Below the pieces are notes generated by a model that was given only the letters and a program-made list of their open reading frames with translations, did not search any database and had not been told where the DNA came from. A stretch of 64,000 nucleotides of DNA from Pholiota molesta (lineage: Eukaryota; Basidiomycota; Agaricomycetes; Agaricales; Strophariaceae), in contig JACGCK010000018.1 of NCBI GenBank assembly GCA_014925825.1, forward strand, positions 62,001-126,000. Reading direction: 5' to 3'. The position numbers and the translations under genes are program-made. Shown here in pieces: positions 1 through 11,690 of the stretch. The first letter of the stretch is position 1, and the number at the start of each line of letters is the position of its first letter.

Positions 1-1255
1 GCCAAGCGAATGCGAGGTGCGGAGGATGCGACAGGCATTGAACTTCGAAGGAGCAAGCGAAGTAGGATTCAGACGGATTAAACATTCAGTGTCCTTCACT
101 AATGGTTGGTACGACTGAATCCGCCTCTACCAGCATCCGAGACAAACAATCCTTCGAACCCAGAACCACGATTTATATTTGTAGTCTATGTAGTACATTC
201 AATACACCGACTATGTGATTTTGACTCATAAACGTGCTACAGTATATGTGAAGTTATAAAGCATGTTTCATGGGACTCGTATATATCTAATACATATGAA
301 AAAATCATTCAAAAGTCCATCATAAGACTACCTTTTTTTTCTACAGTAACGACATTGTAATCAATATAGATGCGCACAGAGACCGTGCCAGACGCAGGCA
401 CAAAGCTACCTGCGGCATTCGTGTTGTACACATACACTGCAGAGGAGACCGTGCTCGACGCCTCCCCGGGGCACTCACAGCTCGCACACCGCGTACACGG
501 CGGGAGCAAGGCACCACTCAACACCACCGACGGGGGCATCGAGCTCGATGCCGCTGCTCATCTGTCGAAGTCGACGCCACCGACTGTTGTCGAAGCGACC
601 TGCGTGCTCATCAGCACGATCTGTGAGGGTATTAGAGGATGGTTAGTGCACAACAGGTAGGAATAATTAAAGGCCACGTACCAGACGGATCTCCTGTGGG
701 ACAGGTCTTCCCTTACTATCCAAGCCCCTGATTCCCATTGATATTGTACGCTTGCGAGATGGCGGCGACGCTTGTTCTTGTTCATTCTGTGACGGAGGTG
801 GTCAAGAGAGGTTCACAGCTGCACAAGCAATGCTATTCCAGAATTCCGCAGCTGCCCATATCAGGTATGTAGCAGCACCGATGCCACTTTCATCAGCGGT
901 GGCATGGTTCGCGAAAACGGGGTGGCAGAGCTTGTGGTGGGAAGGGAAGGGGATGGAAGTTGAACGAGCCAATTCTGATCGACGTGGCACCGATGTCAAG
1001 TTCTCACGCAGCCCATAACCTTGTTCAGTGCGCGAAAACTGCAATGAGGGAGATAGACTTATAAAACTCATGTTTATCAGTTCTTATATATACTAACTAC
1101 TTGTGAAAACTGTAATTGAGGTGTTGGAATATAATATAAGCCTATAGACGAGAAGCAAGAATTGCACTTGAATTGCACTGTCAAATTCACACGATACAGT
1201 CTAATACCACTCGATATCATGCCCGCATCGCAAGCAAATCCTCCAAATATTGCTC
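1..1255. other. no recognisable gene
   Basis: Short open frames occur on both strands (for example 370-660 + and 802-1071 -). None shows a recognisable domain, convincing splice pattern or matching paralogue elsewhere in the window. I see no gene here that I can support. Confidence 0.5.
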
Positions 1256-1449
1256 TTAGACACACCGAGCGTTCACTAAGCCGCCCCGCACACACCACGC
1301 ACAATCCCGCACACAGCTCGCACTCGCGCGCACACACCACGCACAAAGGACTGTGCGTGGCGGGCGTGACCATGCACACCACGCACAAACGCCTGGGCGT
1401 GGCACGGTCACGCACGCACGCCACGCACACTTTCCCGCACATTTCCTGA
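1256..1449. repeat. CACACCACGCACA-type minisatellite
   Basis: The stretch is built of imperfect repeats around CACACCACGCACA and GCACACAGCTCGC. Because of the repeat, the minus strand reads as a cysteine-rich peptide with recurring LCVVCA units, and the plus strand as a His/Thr-rich one. I treat both frames as consequences of the repeat, not as evidence of a gene. Confidence 0.7.
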
Positions 1450-2214
1450 TGCCCATATTTTCCCACCATCATCGGCTACCACCATTGCCTCCTACTTCGT
1501 CTCCTCCCATCCTTCTTCTCTCTGATGTCCTTCCCCTGTTCTCTGCTATCCTTTGAATACCTGACCCTTCCGCCAAGTAGCATTTCTGAAATCAGCCTTC
1601 TCGGTGTAGCCGAGGCAGGAGACCGTCCACCAACTCCCTTGTACCATTCCATTGACGTCGCGGGACAGGTATCGAATACAGAGAAACCCTCTTGTACCCC
1701 GTCCAATGCGCTCAACATCGATTGGCTGTTTGCTGGCTACCAGCTCCCAAAATTCGAAGGCCTGAGATGGCGAACTGACGTGGGGTGGCGGGGGAGACAA
1801 AGTCATCTGCGAGAGCTGTACCAGGTCCGTTAACATCCACTGACATCTCTCCACCACTGACTTCCACGCCTACACCTCCTTACAGCGTCACCATCGCTCG
1901 CGACCACCTGTTCCATCACGATATCCCCCTGCGCGTCCCGCCATTGCTGTCGATGTCGAGGGGCCCAGTAAGAACCCCGTACTTCCTCCCTTCCTCCGTC
2001 GCCATATGATTATCACACGATGGACACACTACACGCGGCGATCCCAGGCCCAGATCTACGTATACCATCCCCCTTGCCCCCGCCGTTCCCGTCTTCCCGT
2101 ACAAAAAACGCGGCATATCCTACAGCGTATGCGGCGTGTAAGACGCTGCAGGCGGGGTGCGTGCGTCTAACCTATGTTCCTCTGGCTGACGACATACTCT
2201 TCTATCGATAGTGC
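1450..2214. other. no gene recognised; first copy of the 60-bp dispersed repeat
   Basis: No supported gene. Positions about 2092-2155 hold the most divergent of the eleven copies of the dispersed repeat described elsewhere (ACAAAAAACGCGGCAT...TGCGGCG). The 3' part may be the eroded 5' side of the adjoining hAT relic. Confidence 0.4.
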
Positions 2215-3953
2215 ATATAGATCTTGGGTGTTGTCTGCGACAATGCGTCGAACAACGACACCATGATCCAGGAGCTCGCGGAACTCCTTCCCAACTTCCC
2301 CGGGAATCCGAACCGCTCCCGTTGCTTTGCCCACATCCTCAACTTGACTGCGAAGAGTATTATCCGCCCGTTCGATTTGCCCAAAAACCTCGCCAACGCC
2401 GCCTTGACCGAAGCTGCAAAGGAGCTTGCCGCGCTCGGCGCTAATCTTGAGGTTGAAGAAGCTTTGTCGCGCCAAAGCGTTGTGGAAGAGGGAAAGGACG
2501 ACGAGGAAGATGATAATGTTGAGGGCTGGGAAGACGAGACCGAGTTGTTGACAGCAGAGGAGAGGGAAGGCTGGGACGAAGCGGCGCATTCAGTGCGGTT
2601 CATGTTGGTAAAGGTGAGGTCACTAGCCGCGTCACTTGTGACGTCATGTTTGCTGATGCGTGATGTTGAACTTGAAGCTGCGCAAATTCGCATACGCAGT
2701 CAAGAACTCATCCACCATCTTGCTACCCAAATGGTTTGATGTCCTGGAGGAGCTCGAGCTCGACGAGCGGAAGATGCCGCGCGATGTTACTAACGACACG
2801 CTGGAACTCCACATTCGACATGCTCAACTTCGCACTCGAGTATCGCAAAGCCATCCAAAACCTTACGGGCGACGAGGACCTCAGCTTGGAGAAGTACAAA
2901 CTCACACGCAATGAGTGGACGATGGTTGAACATCTGCGCGATGTTCTCAAGGTTCGTCTTCTTATGATCATATTCATCATCACTAACAAGGCTGTCTCTA
3001 GATTTTCAAGGACGCGACGTCCTTTTTCTCGCAGTCAAAGCCGAACATTGACGCTGTGATTCCGTCCATGGATTTCATCGACCTCAAGCTCAACAAAAGT
3101 GCGCTCGACCCAAAGTATTCGAAGGCCATCAAGACCGCTATCAGCCTCGGCAAGAAGACATTAAACCGATACTACGACCTGTCTGACCACTCGGAAATCT
3201 ACCGCATCGCTATGGGTACGCCTAGTTTTCTCTCTTTGTGTTAAAATGCTGATGCTCTTGTTCCAAGTCCTCCACCCTCGTCATAAGCTGGACTATTTCA
3301 AGAGGGCTGGCTGGGATGACGACTGGATCAAGACCGCGCAGCAAATCGTCCGCGACGAGTTCGAACGCACATATGTGAAGGACGTAGTCAAAGATATGGA
3401 TGCCGACGACAATGATGTCCCTCAGGTGCGTAGTTATATCTTCGTGCTCTCAAGACTCGAACATGCTAATCACAAAGCTCTAGGACAAGGAAACTAATGT
3501 CTTCTACAACCTCCCTTCACTCGCTGCCCCGAAGGCTTCAGACCTGCGTGACGAGCTCGATAAATACCTCAGCACAGATCCTGAACACGTGGATAATGTC
3601 CTTGCGTGGTGGCGCGAGCGACGCGGTGCCTTCCCTCAGCTCTCGCGCATGGCCCTCGATTACCTGTCTATTCCTGGTATGTACATCCTCAATGTTATTG
3701 CTCGCCCAGGCTGATGATTATCACAGCTACGTCAGTCGATGTCGAGCGTGTCTTTAGTAAAGGCCGTCTCGTACTCTCCCACATCCGCAACCGGCTCTCT
3801 GTCCAGTCCACTCGGGCTCTCATGTGCCTTGGTGCATGGAGCCGCCTTGGGTATGTTGAAGACAGTGATGTTAAGGCTGTAGCTTGTCAACCTGATCTTG
3901 AAGAAGGAGAAGCAGAGCCCGAGCTGGTGGATGGCTGGGCCAAGGTACTATAG
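2215..3953 (+). pseudogene. hAT-family transposase relic
   Basis: The sequence encodes the central and C-terminal parts of a hAT transposase. It starts abruptly at a plausible acceptor (ATATAG|ATCTTGG) with a GVVCDNASNND motif, then a CFAHILNL motif typical of fungal hAT elements, a TTRWNSTFDM segment, and the C-terminal dimerisation region with LAWWRERRGAFP, SVDVERVFSKGR and HIRNRLS. Several short introns interrupt it: GTGAGG near 2616, a GT...CTAG near 2950-3001, one near 3215-3268, GTGCGT near 3425 and GTATGT near 3680. The zinc-finger and N-terminal part is missing. Near 2790-2800 the frame reading RDV and the frame reading TTRWNST are joined only by a four-base offset, too small for an intron, so a frameshift is likely. 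I infer an inactive, 5'-truncated copy. Confidence 0.85.
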
Positions 3954-3959
3954 TTCTTA

Positions 3960-4165
3960 TTCCGTAGATAAATTACTTCAATTGTATCAATATAACCCAA
4001 CCCGCAAAGTCAACCCGCACGGGATTTTAGACCCACCACACCCGCCACACCCGCAACCCAAACCCGTATGATACCGCTACCCTCACATACGGGTGGAGGG
4101 TTCTGCGGGTACGGGTGCGGGTGTGGTTGAGTACACCCGCGGGATACCCGTGCCGTTCACTACTG
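3960..4165 (+). mobile_element. putative hAT 3' terminal region and inverted-repeat end
   Basis: After the transposase stop comes a region rich in ACCCGC and GCGGGT words, including CACCCGCGGG. It ends in GTTCACTACTG at 4155-4165; read from the other strand this is CAGTAGTGAAC, which looks like a hAT terminal inverted repeat. The matching left end was not found, in keeping with 5' truncation. Confidence 0.5.
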
Positions 4166-4178
4166 GTGACTGGCGAAG

Positions 4179-5545
4179 CTAATGCGTTCGTTGGATCGTG
4201 GACGCAGTATCGAAATACCAATGCTTGCCTCGCTTCCTTTCCGTTTCCCTGGCGGGCGCGTCAACAGTTGCATGGAGGTCGGGTGCGTCTCCTCCTCCCC
4301 CCTCTTTCTCTGGGTTCTCTGCACCCCATTCCCCTCCGAGTCGTTGCGTGAACGGGTCGCCTTCGCCGTTCGGTGACGTCGCTGTATGGCCAATGAATCT
4401 TATCATCAGTGAAACGCGTCGTCTAAGAGACGATTGAAACACAAACTTGGCTCGTTGGGCTGTACAGTCCCACATCCACGCTGGATCCGCGCTGGATCGA
4501 TTATATCTGCTCGGTCCGGCGGGTGGATTAGCGTTCCCGATTTCCCTGTCTTCAATCGTTTCTACAATGTAGAGGTGGACATGATGGTTGGTACTTAGGA
4601 ACTTCAGCCTGAAAATAAATTCGTTAGCTTTCGTATGGTCGTCCTTTCTACTGTCTTTTGACTTGCTTTGTTTCATGTCTGGTGCAGAGTCGGATGAGTT
4701 CTGAAGCCGTGTACGACGGGTATCGCCACCGGCGTCGTATGAGTATAGAGTCGCGGGTGCGGATGCAAGTGCGCCGGATAGTACGGAGGTTCGACATCTG
4801 ATGAAGACCCTCTCCGACTGTCACCGAATAGGCCGCGCCAGACCTCATCGAGGACCTCAGGATTGACAACGGGGTGGGTCCGAACCGCAGGTCCGTCTGC
4901 AACGCCCAATCAGCCTTGTAGTTAGCTTCGTACCGTCGTCCTTTCTACCGTGGACTTCCTGTGTTTCGTGTCTGGTGCAGAGTCGGATGAGTTCCGAAGC
5001 TGTATACGACGGGTATCGCCACCGGCGTCGCGGGAGTGTGGATCCGCGGGTGCGGATCCAAACATGCTGGATACGTCCCCGTGGTACGGACGGGGGTTCG
5101 ACATTGGATGAAAACCCGCTCCGACTGTCACCGAATAGGCCACGCCAGACCTCATCGAAGAGCCCGGGAGTGATAACGGGGAGGGTCCGAACGGCAGGTG
5201 GGTTAGGGTTTTTAAAAATCCGGTAGCTTCGTATCGTCGTCCATTCTACTGTAAACTTACTTTGTTTCGTGTCTGGTGCAGAGTCGGATGAGTTCCGAAG
5301 CTGTATACGATGGGTATCGCCACCGGCGTCGTAGGAGTAGGTTGCGGGTGCGGATGCAAACGCGCCGGATACCACGTAGTACGGGACTTGCACATTATAT
5401 GAAAACCCTCTCCGACTGTCACCGAATAGGCCACGCCCGACCTCATCGAAGAGCCCGGGAGTGATAACGGGAAGGGTCCGAACCGCAGGTCCGTCTGCAA
5501 AATCCAATCAGATATGTATCCGACATGCAGTTCGCAGAACAACGG
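4179..5545 (-). pseudogene. partial multi-exon gene with a triplicated exon
   Basis: On the minus strand three tandem units of about 298 bp each carry an exon reading GPAVRT...GLFDEVxRGLFGDSR...GGDT...RNSSDSAPDTK. In the 5'-most unit it has an acceptor (TTTTGCAG|AC) and a GTAAGT donor. The exon starts and ends in phase 1, so copies can be added without changing frame. The middle unit seems to have lost its acceptor. A last exon follows an acceptor in TTTATTTTCAG and reads through a Gly/Glu-rich tail (GEGDPFTQRLGGEWG) to a TAG at 4179-4181. The intron before that exon resembles one in the gene at 21.7-23.7 kb. No 5' end was found, and the 3' end lies 14 bp from the hAT end, so it may be truncated at both sides. 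Function unknown. Confidence 0.5.
4627..5510. repeat. three tandem ~298-bp units
   Basis: Unit starts, marked by TCGTMYSGTCGTCC(T/A)TTCTAC, lie at about 4627, 4924 and 5223, giving periods of 297 and 299 bp. All three contain GAGTTCYGAAGC, GGTATCGCCACCGGCGTCG and CGACTGTCACCGAATAGGCC. They correspond to the triplicated exon plus one intron of the minus-strand gene. Confidence 0.9.
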
Positions 5546-5559
5546 CGGTGTACCTTGGC

Positions 5560-6745
5560 GAGGGGATGGGCCCTTCGGATATTGATGTTGAGCTAGCTCG
5601 TTCCAGATCCTGCTAGCGACATACGATAACTTTCCCTCAAACTCCTTGGTTCCAGGCGAACTATCACGCTTGCCGTGGTAGTTCCGTAACCCATCTATCG
5701 ATGTGGTGTATGTTTCGTTTTATTAGTGTAGCTCGTCGTCGTTTCTTGTCAGACACTCAGCAACTGTATGTATCATCACAGCTTTTTGGGCGAACACGAT
5801 GAAAATAATTGAGCCACAACGCAGCTCTGTCGCTCATAGTCGCAGACATCGAAGGACGGGAGGCATTGTACTCTAGCCATGTAGCGGAGTGGCGCACCAT
5901 CCTCGTGTCGATGCTGTGTGTCGCTGATATCGATATTGTGCCACTCCGTGAGGCCAAGAGTCATTGTAACATATATAATGAAAACGTAGCCACTCATTAT
6001 TTTCAGATATAGCCGTCATAATCAATTTATTTGCTATTTTTCCGGGGGAAAATGAGAACCTGTTTTCGATTGCACTGCGTCGAAGGGAGCAGCGAGCTGT
6101 GGGGCGTGGGGATACACGTTGTTTTGTTTCGGCGGGTCATCGGCAGCGCGTGTCATGGGTACAGGAAATTTGCGCTTCATGTTGTAGACTGTCCAGAACT
6201 ACGAAGGTCGAGTCCAGACTATCTGGTCAGAGTCCAGTCTGCGACATTGCATTCTTGGTCGAATAACATTTCGATGCACGGAGCCGAGCATGCAGCTGAA
6301 CGTGCCGGCGATGTGGGGTATTTCGAGGAAAGGACTGGATGCCAATTGTGAATGGTCTATGTCCAACATCGGACCTGAATGATTCTCAAAAAGCAGACAG
6401 AGGTTGTTTGGAGTACGCGATAGGCGCTTATTTTAAGAAGAATCCTACAATAGAGGATGTTTAGTGCCTATTTAGGCACAGCTAATGTGTTTCGTCAACT
6501 ATTCAGGCACTCGCATTCAGTGTCAACTCTGGACTGACAGATGTATGGGTCGAACGGCCCCTTGTGGAATGTTTCGGCATCCTTACTTAGTACTATCAAT
6601 GGTCCAAGGACTAGAATACCTTCGGATTCAAGGTTGTGACGAGCAAGATGGTGATAAAAGAAGTCATTCACTTGTTGGCGGAGACCTCATATTCGACAAC
6701 CCGTATGCAATGGGTGCTACAGGTCTCCTATCCTGCAGGACGAAG
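5560..6745. other. no gene recognised
   Basis: Only short frames without domains (for example 6031-6351 +). An imperfect inverted repeat, GGAGTGGCGCAC near 5886 against GTGCCACTCC near 5938, could form a hairpin. Nothing else was identified. Confidence 0.4.
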
Positions 6746-6748
6746 AGG

Positions 6749-6756
6749 TATATAAC
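6749..6756 (+). promoter_or_regulatory. TATA box of secreted-protein gene 1
   Basis: TATATAAC lies about 50 nt before the ATG at 6805, preceded by CCTGCAGGACGAAGAGG. The paralogue at 62.2 kb has a similar arrangement (CCCTGCGAGACGA then TATATAA), which supports the call. Confidence 0.6.
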
Positions 6757-6804
6757 ATCTTCTTTTCGCCAGGTTGTAGTATTCATATCCCAACAGACTT
6801 CGCA

Positions 6805-7512
6805 ATGCACAGAGGTCTTTCCACCATCGCTGTTTTCTTCTCGTTGGCGTTCGTCGCTTCGGCGATGACGATCCCTTGCGACGGCGTGCAAGGGCCGCAG
6901 ACCGTGGGCAGGGTCTTCATCGGGTACAAAGGCTTCAGCGCAGACCCCCGCCCGCCCCAGGCGAGTGCGGGCGGTGAACTGGGCGCCGTGTTCTACGTCG
7001 CCGATGTAAGTCGAATACCACATCTCTAAAACCTCCCGTCTCCGGCGCTAACACCTCCTTCCGGGACCCGCCCGCAGGCCGTCGACCTCGCCAAGTCCTT
7101 CGCCCATGGCCCGGTCCCCGCGAAGGACACCGTGTGCCTGATCCACGCGGACGCGACGGAGTGGAACTCCATCCCCAAGGCCTGGGTGCCCGCCGCCGTG
7201 CTCGCGGGCGGCGGCGCCGCGGTCAACGCGTTCGCGCCGGGCGCGGTCGTCTTCGCGGTGCACAACGCTGCGGCGCTCCCCGCGGGCTCGCCCGCGAACG
7301 TGTACCAGCTGGGCATCCGGCAGGCGCAGATCGCGCGCCTCCAGCTGACGATGACCTGCCGCCCCAGGAACGCGTACCCGGACAACGAGCACCAGACGCT
7401 GAACTACCCGAGCTTGAATTTGCAGTGGCACATCCAGCGGCAGCCGCTGTGGTTGTGGGAGCTGGAGGGATGGCGCGAGTTCCTGATGAACATGGCCATG
7501 GCGGAGATGTAG
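6805..7512 (+). CDS. small secreted protein, family copy 1 (SSP1)
   Basis: Two exons, 6805-7005 and 7078-7512, flank a 72-nt GTAAGT...CGCAG intron and give 211 residues. The first 20 or so residues (MHRGLSTIAVFFSLAFVASA) form a signal peptide. The mature part reads MGRVFIGYKGF, GGELGAVFYVAD, VDLAKSFA, DTVCLIHADATEW, WVPAAVLAGGGAA, GSPANVYQLGIRQAQIARL and PDNEHQTLNYPSLN. The run of Y-x-G, GxELGxxFYVxD and VDLAKxFA loosely recalls ADP-ribosyltransferase-like folds, but I cannot identify the usual catalytic set, so this is only a suggestion. The intact paralogue is at 61.5-62.2 kb; two broken ones lie at 21.3 and 35.2 kb. Conservation of exon structure and frame between the two intact copies supports a real gene. 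GC content is higher than in the neighbours. Confidence 0.85.
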
Positions 7513-10198
7513 GGCCAGGAAAGGTGGAATGGTCCGATGGTTCCAGAATATGATTGCATATGCGGCTACTTTCAGTTTCCTTGAATAGTGCTTCCGATTT
7601 CGATATCCAGGAATACAGTTACGAAGTGTTGTACTACTTAGTTCTTTGCAAGAAATGTATGAAATTTCTCAGATTTGAGATTCTGAAGGACATAATAGAA
7701 TTGATTTCCCATCCGCACCGTGTACGGTCGTATATATAGCGACCTTCGAAGTTGCTTCGAAGTCCTCGAATACTTGTCGAATACAAGAAAAGTTAACATA
7801 AACTTATTTCGTATACGCGACTCGAACGGGTGAAGGACCTGAAGTTTGAACAGAGCGGTCAAGTGCAAGGATCAGATACTTCGGTGGAGATGAACGCACC
7901 CACTCAGCCAAGTGGAAGCAGGTAACTACTCAACGCAGACAAGAAGCGAACTGGAGAGCGGAGTTGTTAGCATGAGTACGGTGGTTGTGTTTGTCACCAG
8001 CTTCCACAATTTCCCACCTTCCTTGTTATCGCCCCATCCTGCATTCATCCTCTTTGCTTCCTGCCCTTCGCATGAGCACCATCCGAACTCCGCTGGTTCT
8101 CCCTCACGTAGCCTCGAACAATGCTCAACTTCGAGAACATACAAGCTTGCGAGTATCAGTGAAACGCAGTGCGGGGGGTAATCCCTGGACTCGCTGCAGG
8201 TAAGCATTCACAAGGACAGCGCAGCGCAAAGACACTCATCGCCTGTGGTTTTAGCTGCAAACTCAACCGACACAGCGCGCGAAACGTCTCCATAGCCAAC
8301 CACGACTCATAGTCCGAGCATACACGATAACCCAGTGGCGCTAGAGGATGGATCTGGAAGATCGGTACGACGGAGATGGTTGGGCATGAGGACGGCCTCG
8401 GTAAGTAGCTGCTCGTCAACGCAAAGATGTGTTCTTACGTTGTTCCACTGCAGCACCTCGTGTTCATGCCTGCTAGGCAGGCCGTACTTGAAGACCATCC
8501 AGCCTGGGTCCTCAGCGCCCTATACCGATGAACGATGCATCTACGACAGAAATGGCCGATGGCAGCGCGGGGGCAGTGGGCGTCGATAGGTGGCAGGCGA
8601 GCTAAGGTATGTATGTCAGCAACTCGCGAATATGGGCTGATTTATATTCCTACCTTGCCGGTTCAAAGTGTCGTGTCCTGGCGCTCGTCCCGCCGCATGC
8701 ATCGCTATCTAGTAAAGCATCCGCTCAGCCGTCTCGTTGCACCGCCTTTCCCTTTTCTTGAGAAGAAGAAGAGGACGGAGTCTACTGTTCCGCTTCATGA
8801 AACCACGTCCGCATTTGCCCTCGTGAAGTGAAGAACGCCGATGGCGGATGATCCTCATTGCTCTTTTTCTTTTCGATTTTTTTTCTTCCTCCTTGCTTCG
8901 AAATTCAACGTCTCTGCTACGGAACTTCCGCTCACACCATATAATTCCAGAATCAGGAGTCTAGAGGAATCACTGCGCATTTCGTGCTTTTGGTTCCATT
9001 ATCGATGGCTGCTTCGATGTCGTTGCTCGACCACACTGCCAGCTGCATTTCTTTTGGCATATGGCCAGCAGCGGTGGCATGGACCATATCGTCCAGAAAT
9101 GTTCTGTATTCCCTCTCTTGCTCTATCGTGTCCTGCAAATTTACGGCGACGTGGGGCAGCCATCGCCGCAGAGACGCCCGCTCATTCGAGCTCATCCTCG
9201 CTCGTGCGCCGTGACTTGGGCGGTCTGGGAGATGGCGACCTGTTTCATTGCATTCGCGCTGCTCGTCCTCCGCTTCTCTCCGCCGCGCACTGCGCACACC
9301 CGCCCGCGCCCCGCTCCTAGAGAGGATCCCCACTATGCATCAGCTGTCGTGTTGCATTCATCCCTCCGCGCGCGCCCGCGCGAGGGCGGTGCTGGGGCAC
9401 GCCCAAGACACTGGCTGGCGGGGCCGTTGTACAACACGTATTAATTATAATTTGATGCGAGGTCCTCTCTATCCGGGTGGGATGTGTCGGCGCATTTCCT
9501 ACCGCCGTCTACCCTTTTTTGTGTGTGCCCCTCGGCGTACTGCGGCGCTCTGGTGCGCGTGGGACTGGACGTGCAAGCCGCGTTTGATGCGAGTCCGCTA
9601 ACGAGGCTTGACTATCACGCTGGACGGCGTCCTCGATGCCCCTTCGTGGTCATGCCCCAGCTCGATAATCAGGGAAGCCCGGATAAGGTTTAACGCGCGG
9701 TATCCGCATCACTCGCCGGTTTTTCGTAGGCCCTGTGCGCACTAACGGATGCGGTCATCGTCCTTCGTTGACAAAACGCACCAATCAAGCGTCGATTTCG
9801 GCTGGGCACCGTCGCGCGATCGGGTGGTGTAGGACATGCCGCCTTTCCTAATGCCAAGCGATTGTGCGCAGCATCTGCGGGCACCTGCTGGTGTGTCGAT
9901 AGCAGGACTGGGATTGTGGGCGGGTAGATGTGCGCCTCGATAATGATAATTTAGTCGATTCGTCCTTCAGTACCTCTTACGTTGTGACGCGATGTTGAAC
10001 ATGACCCACTTAATGCATGCAGCATCCTTGCCCCTCTCTTCTGTATACTACGTAGCCGTCAAGACCCACGTAAACAAAAAATAAAAAAAATAAAAAGAGG
10101 TGGATTCCATTTCATACCGTATCTACCGACTATAATAAATAATATGAAAAGCACGAATAAAAATAATACATTCGATTCAATATCCAACCGCCCAAATC
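7513..10198. other. no gene firmly recognised
   Basis: About 2.7 kb without a supportable gene. A minus-strand frame at 8953-9333 includes a helical-looking stretch (NLQDTIEQEREYRTFLDDMV) and could be a small protein, but it has no recognised domain or paralogue here. AT-rich sequence with poly-A and poly-T lies at 10070-10200. Confidence 0.4.
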
Positions 10199-10990
10199 TT
10201 ACGACGCGTCTTTCACGGCCTTCTTCGCCAGCAGGGCTAGCCTTTCCCGTTCATGAATAAGAGCGAGAACAAGTTGCCAATCGGCGGCGTGAGTTCGCTC
10301 CGTATTAGCGATGGTTTGAGATTCACGGACGGGTTCATGGTCCACAGTGTCATCGATAGGCACCTTCCCGGGGGTTGGAATATACATTCGTGTTTGGAGA
10401 AAGTGGCGGGAAGGCAGATGATGGAAGTATTTTGGGTGTGAAGGTGAAGAGTGGTGGAACATCGCTGGTGTGAAGGCTGCAGTGATTGAGAACAGCCATG
10501 ATCTCTGTCCTTACTTCCCGCCCACAAGGCAGAGGTCGCAGGAGGGAAAAGGTTCATCTCGCATGGCTCTGCCATGCATGCTGTCATGGGGACCTTGCGA
10601 CACCCCTCAGGTCCATACAGCGAAAGGCTGGGATGGGGGGCCTCGAGCGTGCCCAGCAATTTCGCCGTATCACGGCGCAAGTACGCATGCGCCGCCATTG
10701 CTGGAGCGTATCCAGAACGGCATTGTTGTGCGTCGTCTGTTGGTGCCTATGAGAAATCTTGTGAACGGTTTACAGCATGGGATGTACTGACCTTGTTCTG
10801 GCGAAAACGCATCTGAGGACAACCGTGGCTGATTATCGACACAGAGGTAGTCGACAATATACAGGACCACCGTGTCTGGTGGAATGTGCGGGTGTGCAGG
10901 TGGTGGACCTGCATCAATGTAAACGAGGGCAGACATTTGAGCGGTAGCTTGTGGTTTGCTACCTATCTCATTCGATTTAAATACAAGCAC
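10199..10990 (-). pseudogene. family B gene, degraded copy 1
   Basis: The minus strand reads a first part (DNQPRLSSDAFSPEQGQYIP), then a middle part in which the frame matching the paralogue at 33.7-34.5 kb is broken by stops, then a C-terminal segment ending ALIHERERLALLAKKAVKD followed by AS and a stop. The paralogue ends FQERKRCTLLAKQAAEDAS. The two copies share several hundred bases of clear similarity. The first part ends at a possible donor (GTCAGTACATCCC in both). No known domain; function unknown. The broken middle makes this copy likely non-functional. Confidence 0.5.
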
Positions 10991-11339
10991 TTAAGCGCCC
11001 AAGTCAATGCTCTGCCATACCATTTGCTCGGAACGATCACTGATGACTGTATTTGTATTTCATTTAATGTTATACCAAACTATTACCCTGAACGATGGTC
11101 CGGCGCTATGTATTAAGAAGATCAGATCAGACTGTATCGCACACAACGAATGATGTGCAATATGCGGTTCCAAAGTACACGTTCAGATTTTGATAAAATG
11201 ATGATGAGAGGAGTGCGTTACCCCAGTTTCTTACGCGATCACTGCCTCATACCCTTACGTTTGCCTTGAATAAAGCTTATTCAGCCTGTATCAAAGTTAT
11301 ATGAATGGCGCAGACAATGTGCAGCACACCATAAGATTT

Positions 11340-11690
11340 CCGGAGGACAGGAAGAACATGAGAATATTGTGCTCTATATATAAAGTTCTGACCTAGTAGC
11401 ACGCAATTTGGACGACATATCAGTGCGCCCATTTAGCAGAGGCGCCGACCACTACCCCAAAAAACAGATCAGAGAATGTGAATTAAAAATTCGGGGATCC
11501 GCGATTCGTGAGCCTTTGACATAAATCTAAGCGCTCGCATCTGTCTCCCGGCACATTCAACTCGCATTTTGGGAGAATATCGAGAGAATAGCCAAGCCAG
11601 AGGTTCAGACGAGGACCGGTGCACTGAGGGTTTTACAAATGGAAGGGAAGATGTAATACAGCGAATAGTACGCAAACACGTTCACAGGAA
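11340..11690. repeat. duplicated block, partner at 24.40-24.70 kb
   Basis: TATATATAA, CCTAGTAGCAC, GGCGCCGACCACTACC, TCGCATTTTGGGAGAATAT and GAATAGCCAAGCC occur in the same order and spacing in both places. The partner is slightly shorter. A TATATAAAG box near 11378 may mark a transcript. Open frames exist on the minus strand of both copies (ending in EFLIHIL and EFLTHVL) but their frames drift apart. Confidence 0.75.

Noticed and set aside
1077..1472. Minus-strand cysteine-rich protein with repeated LCVVCA units
   Set aside because: It is the translation of a short tandem DNA repeat, with an equally open frame on the opposite strand and no paralogue.
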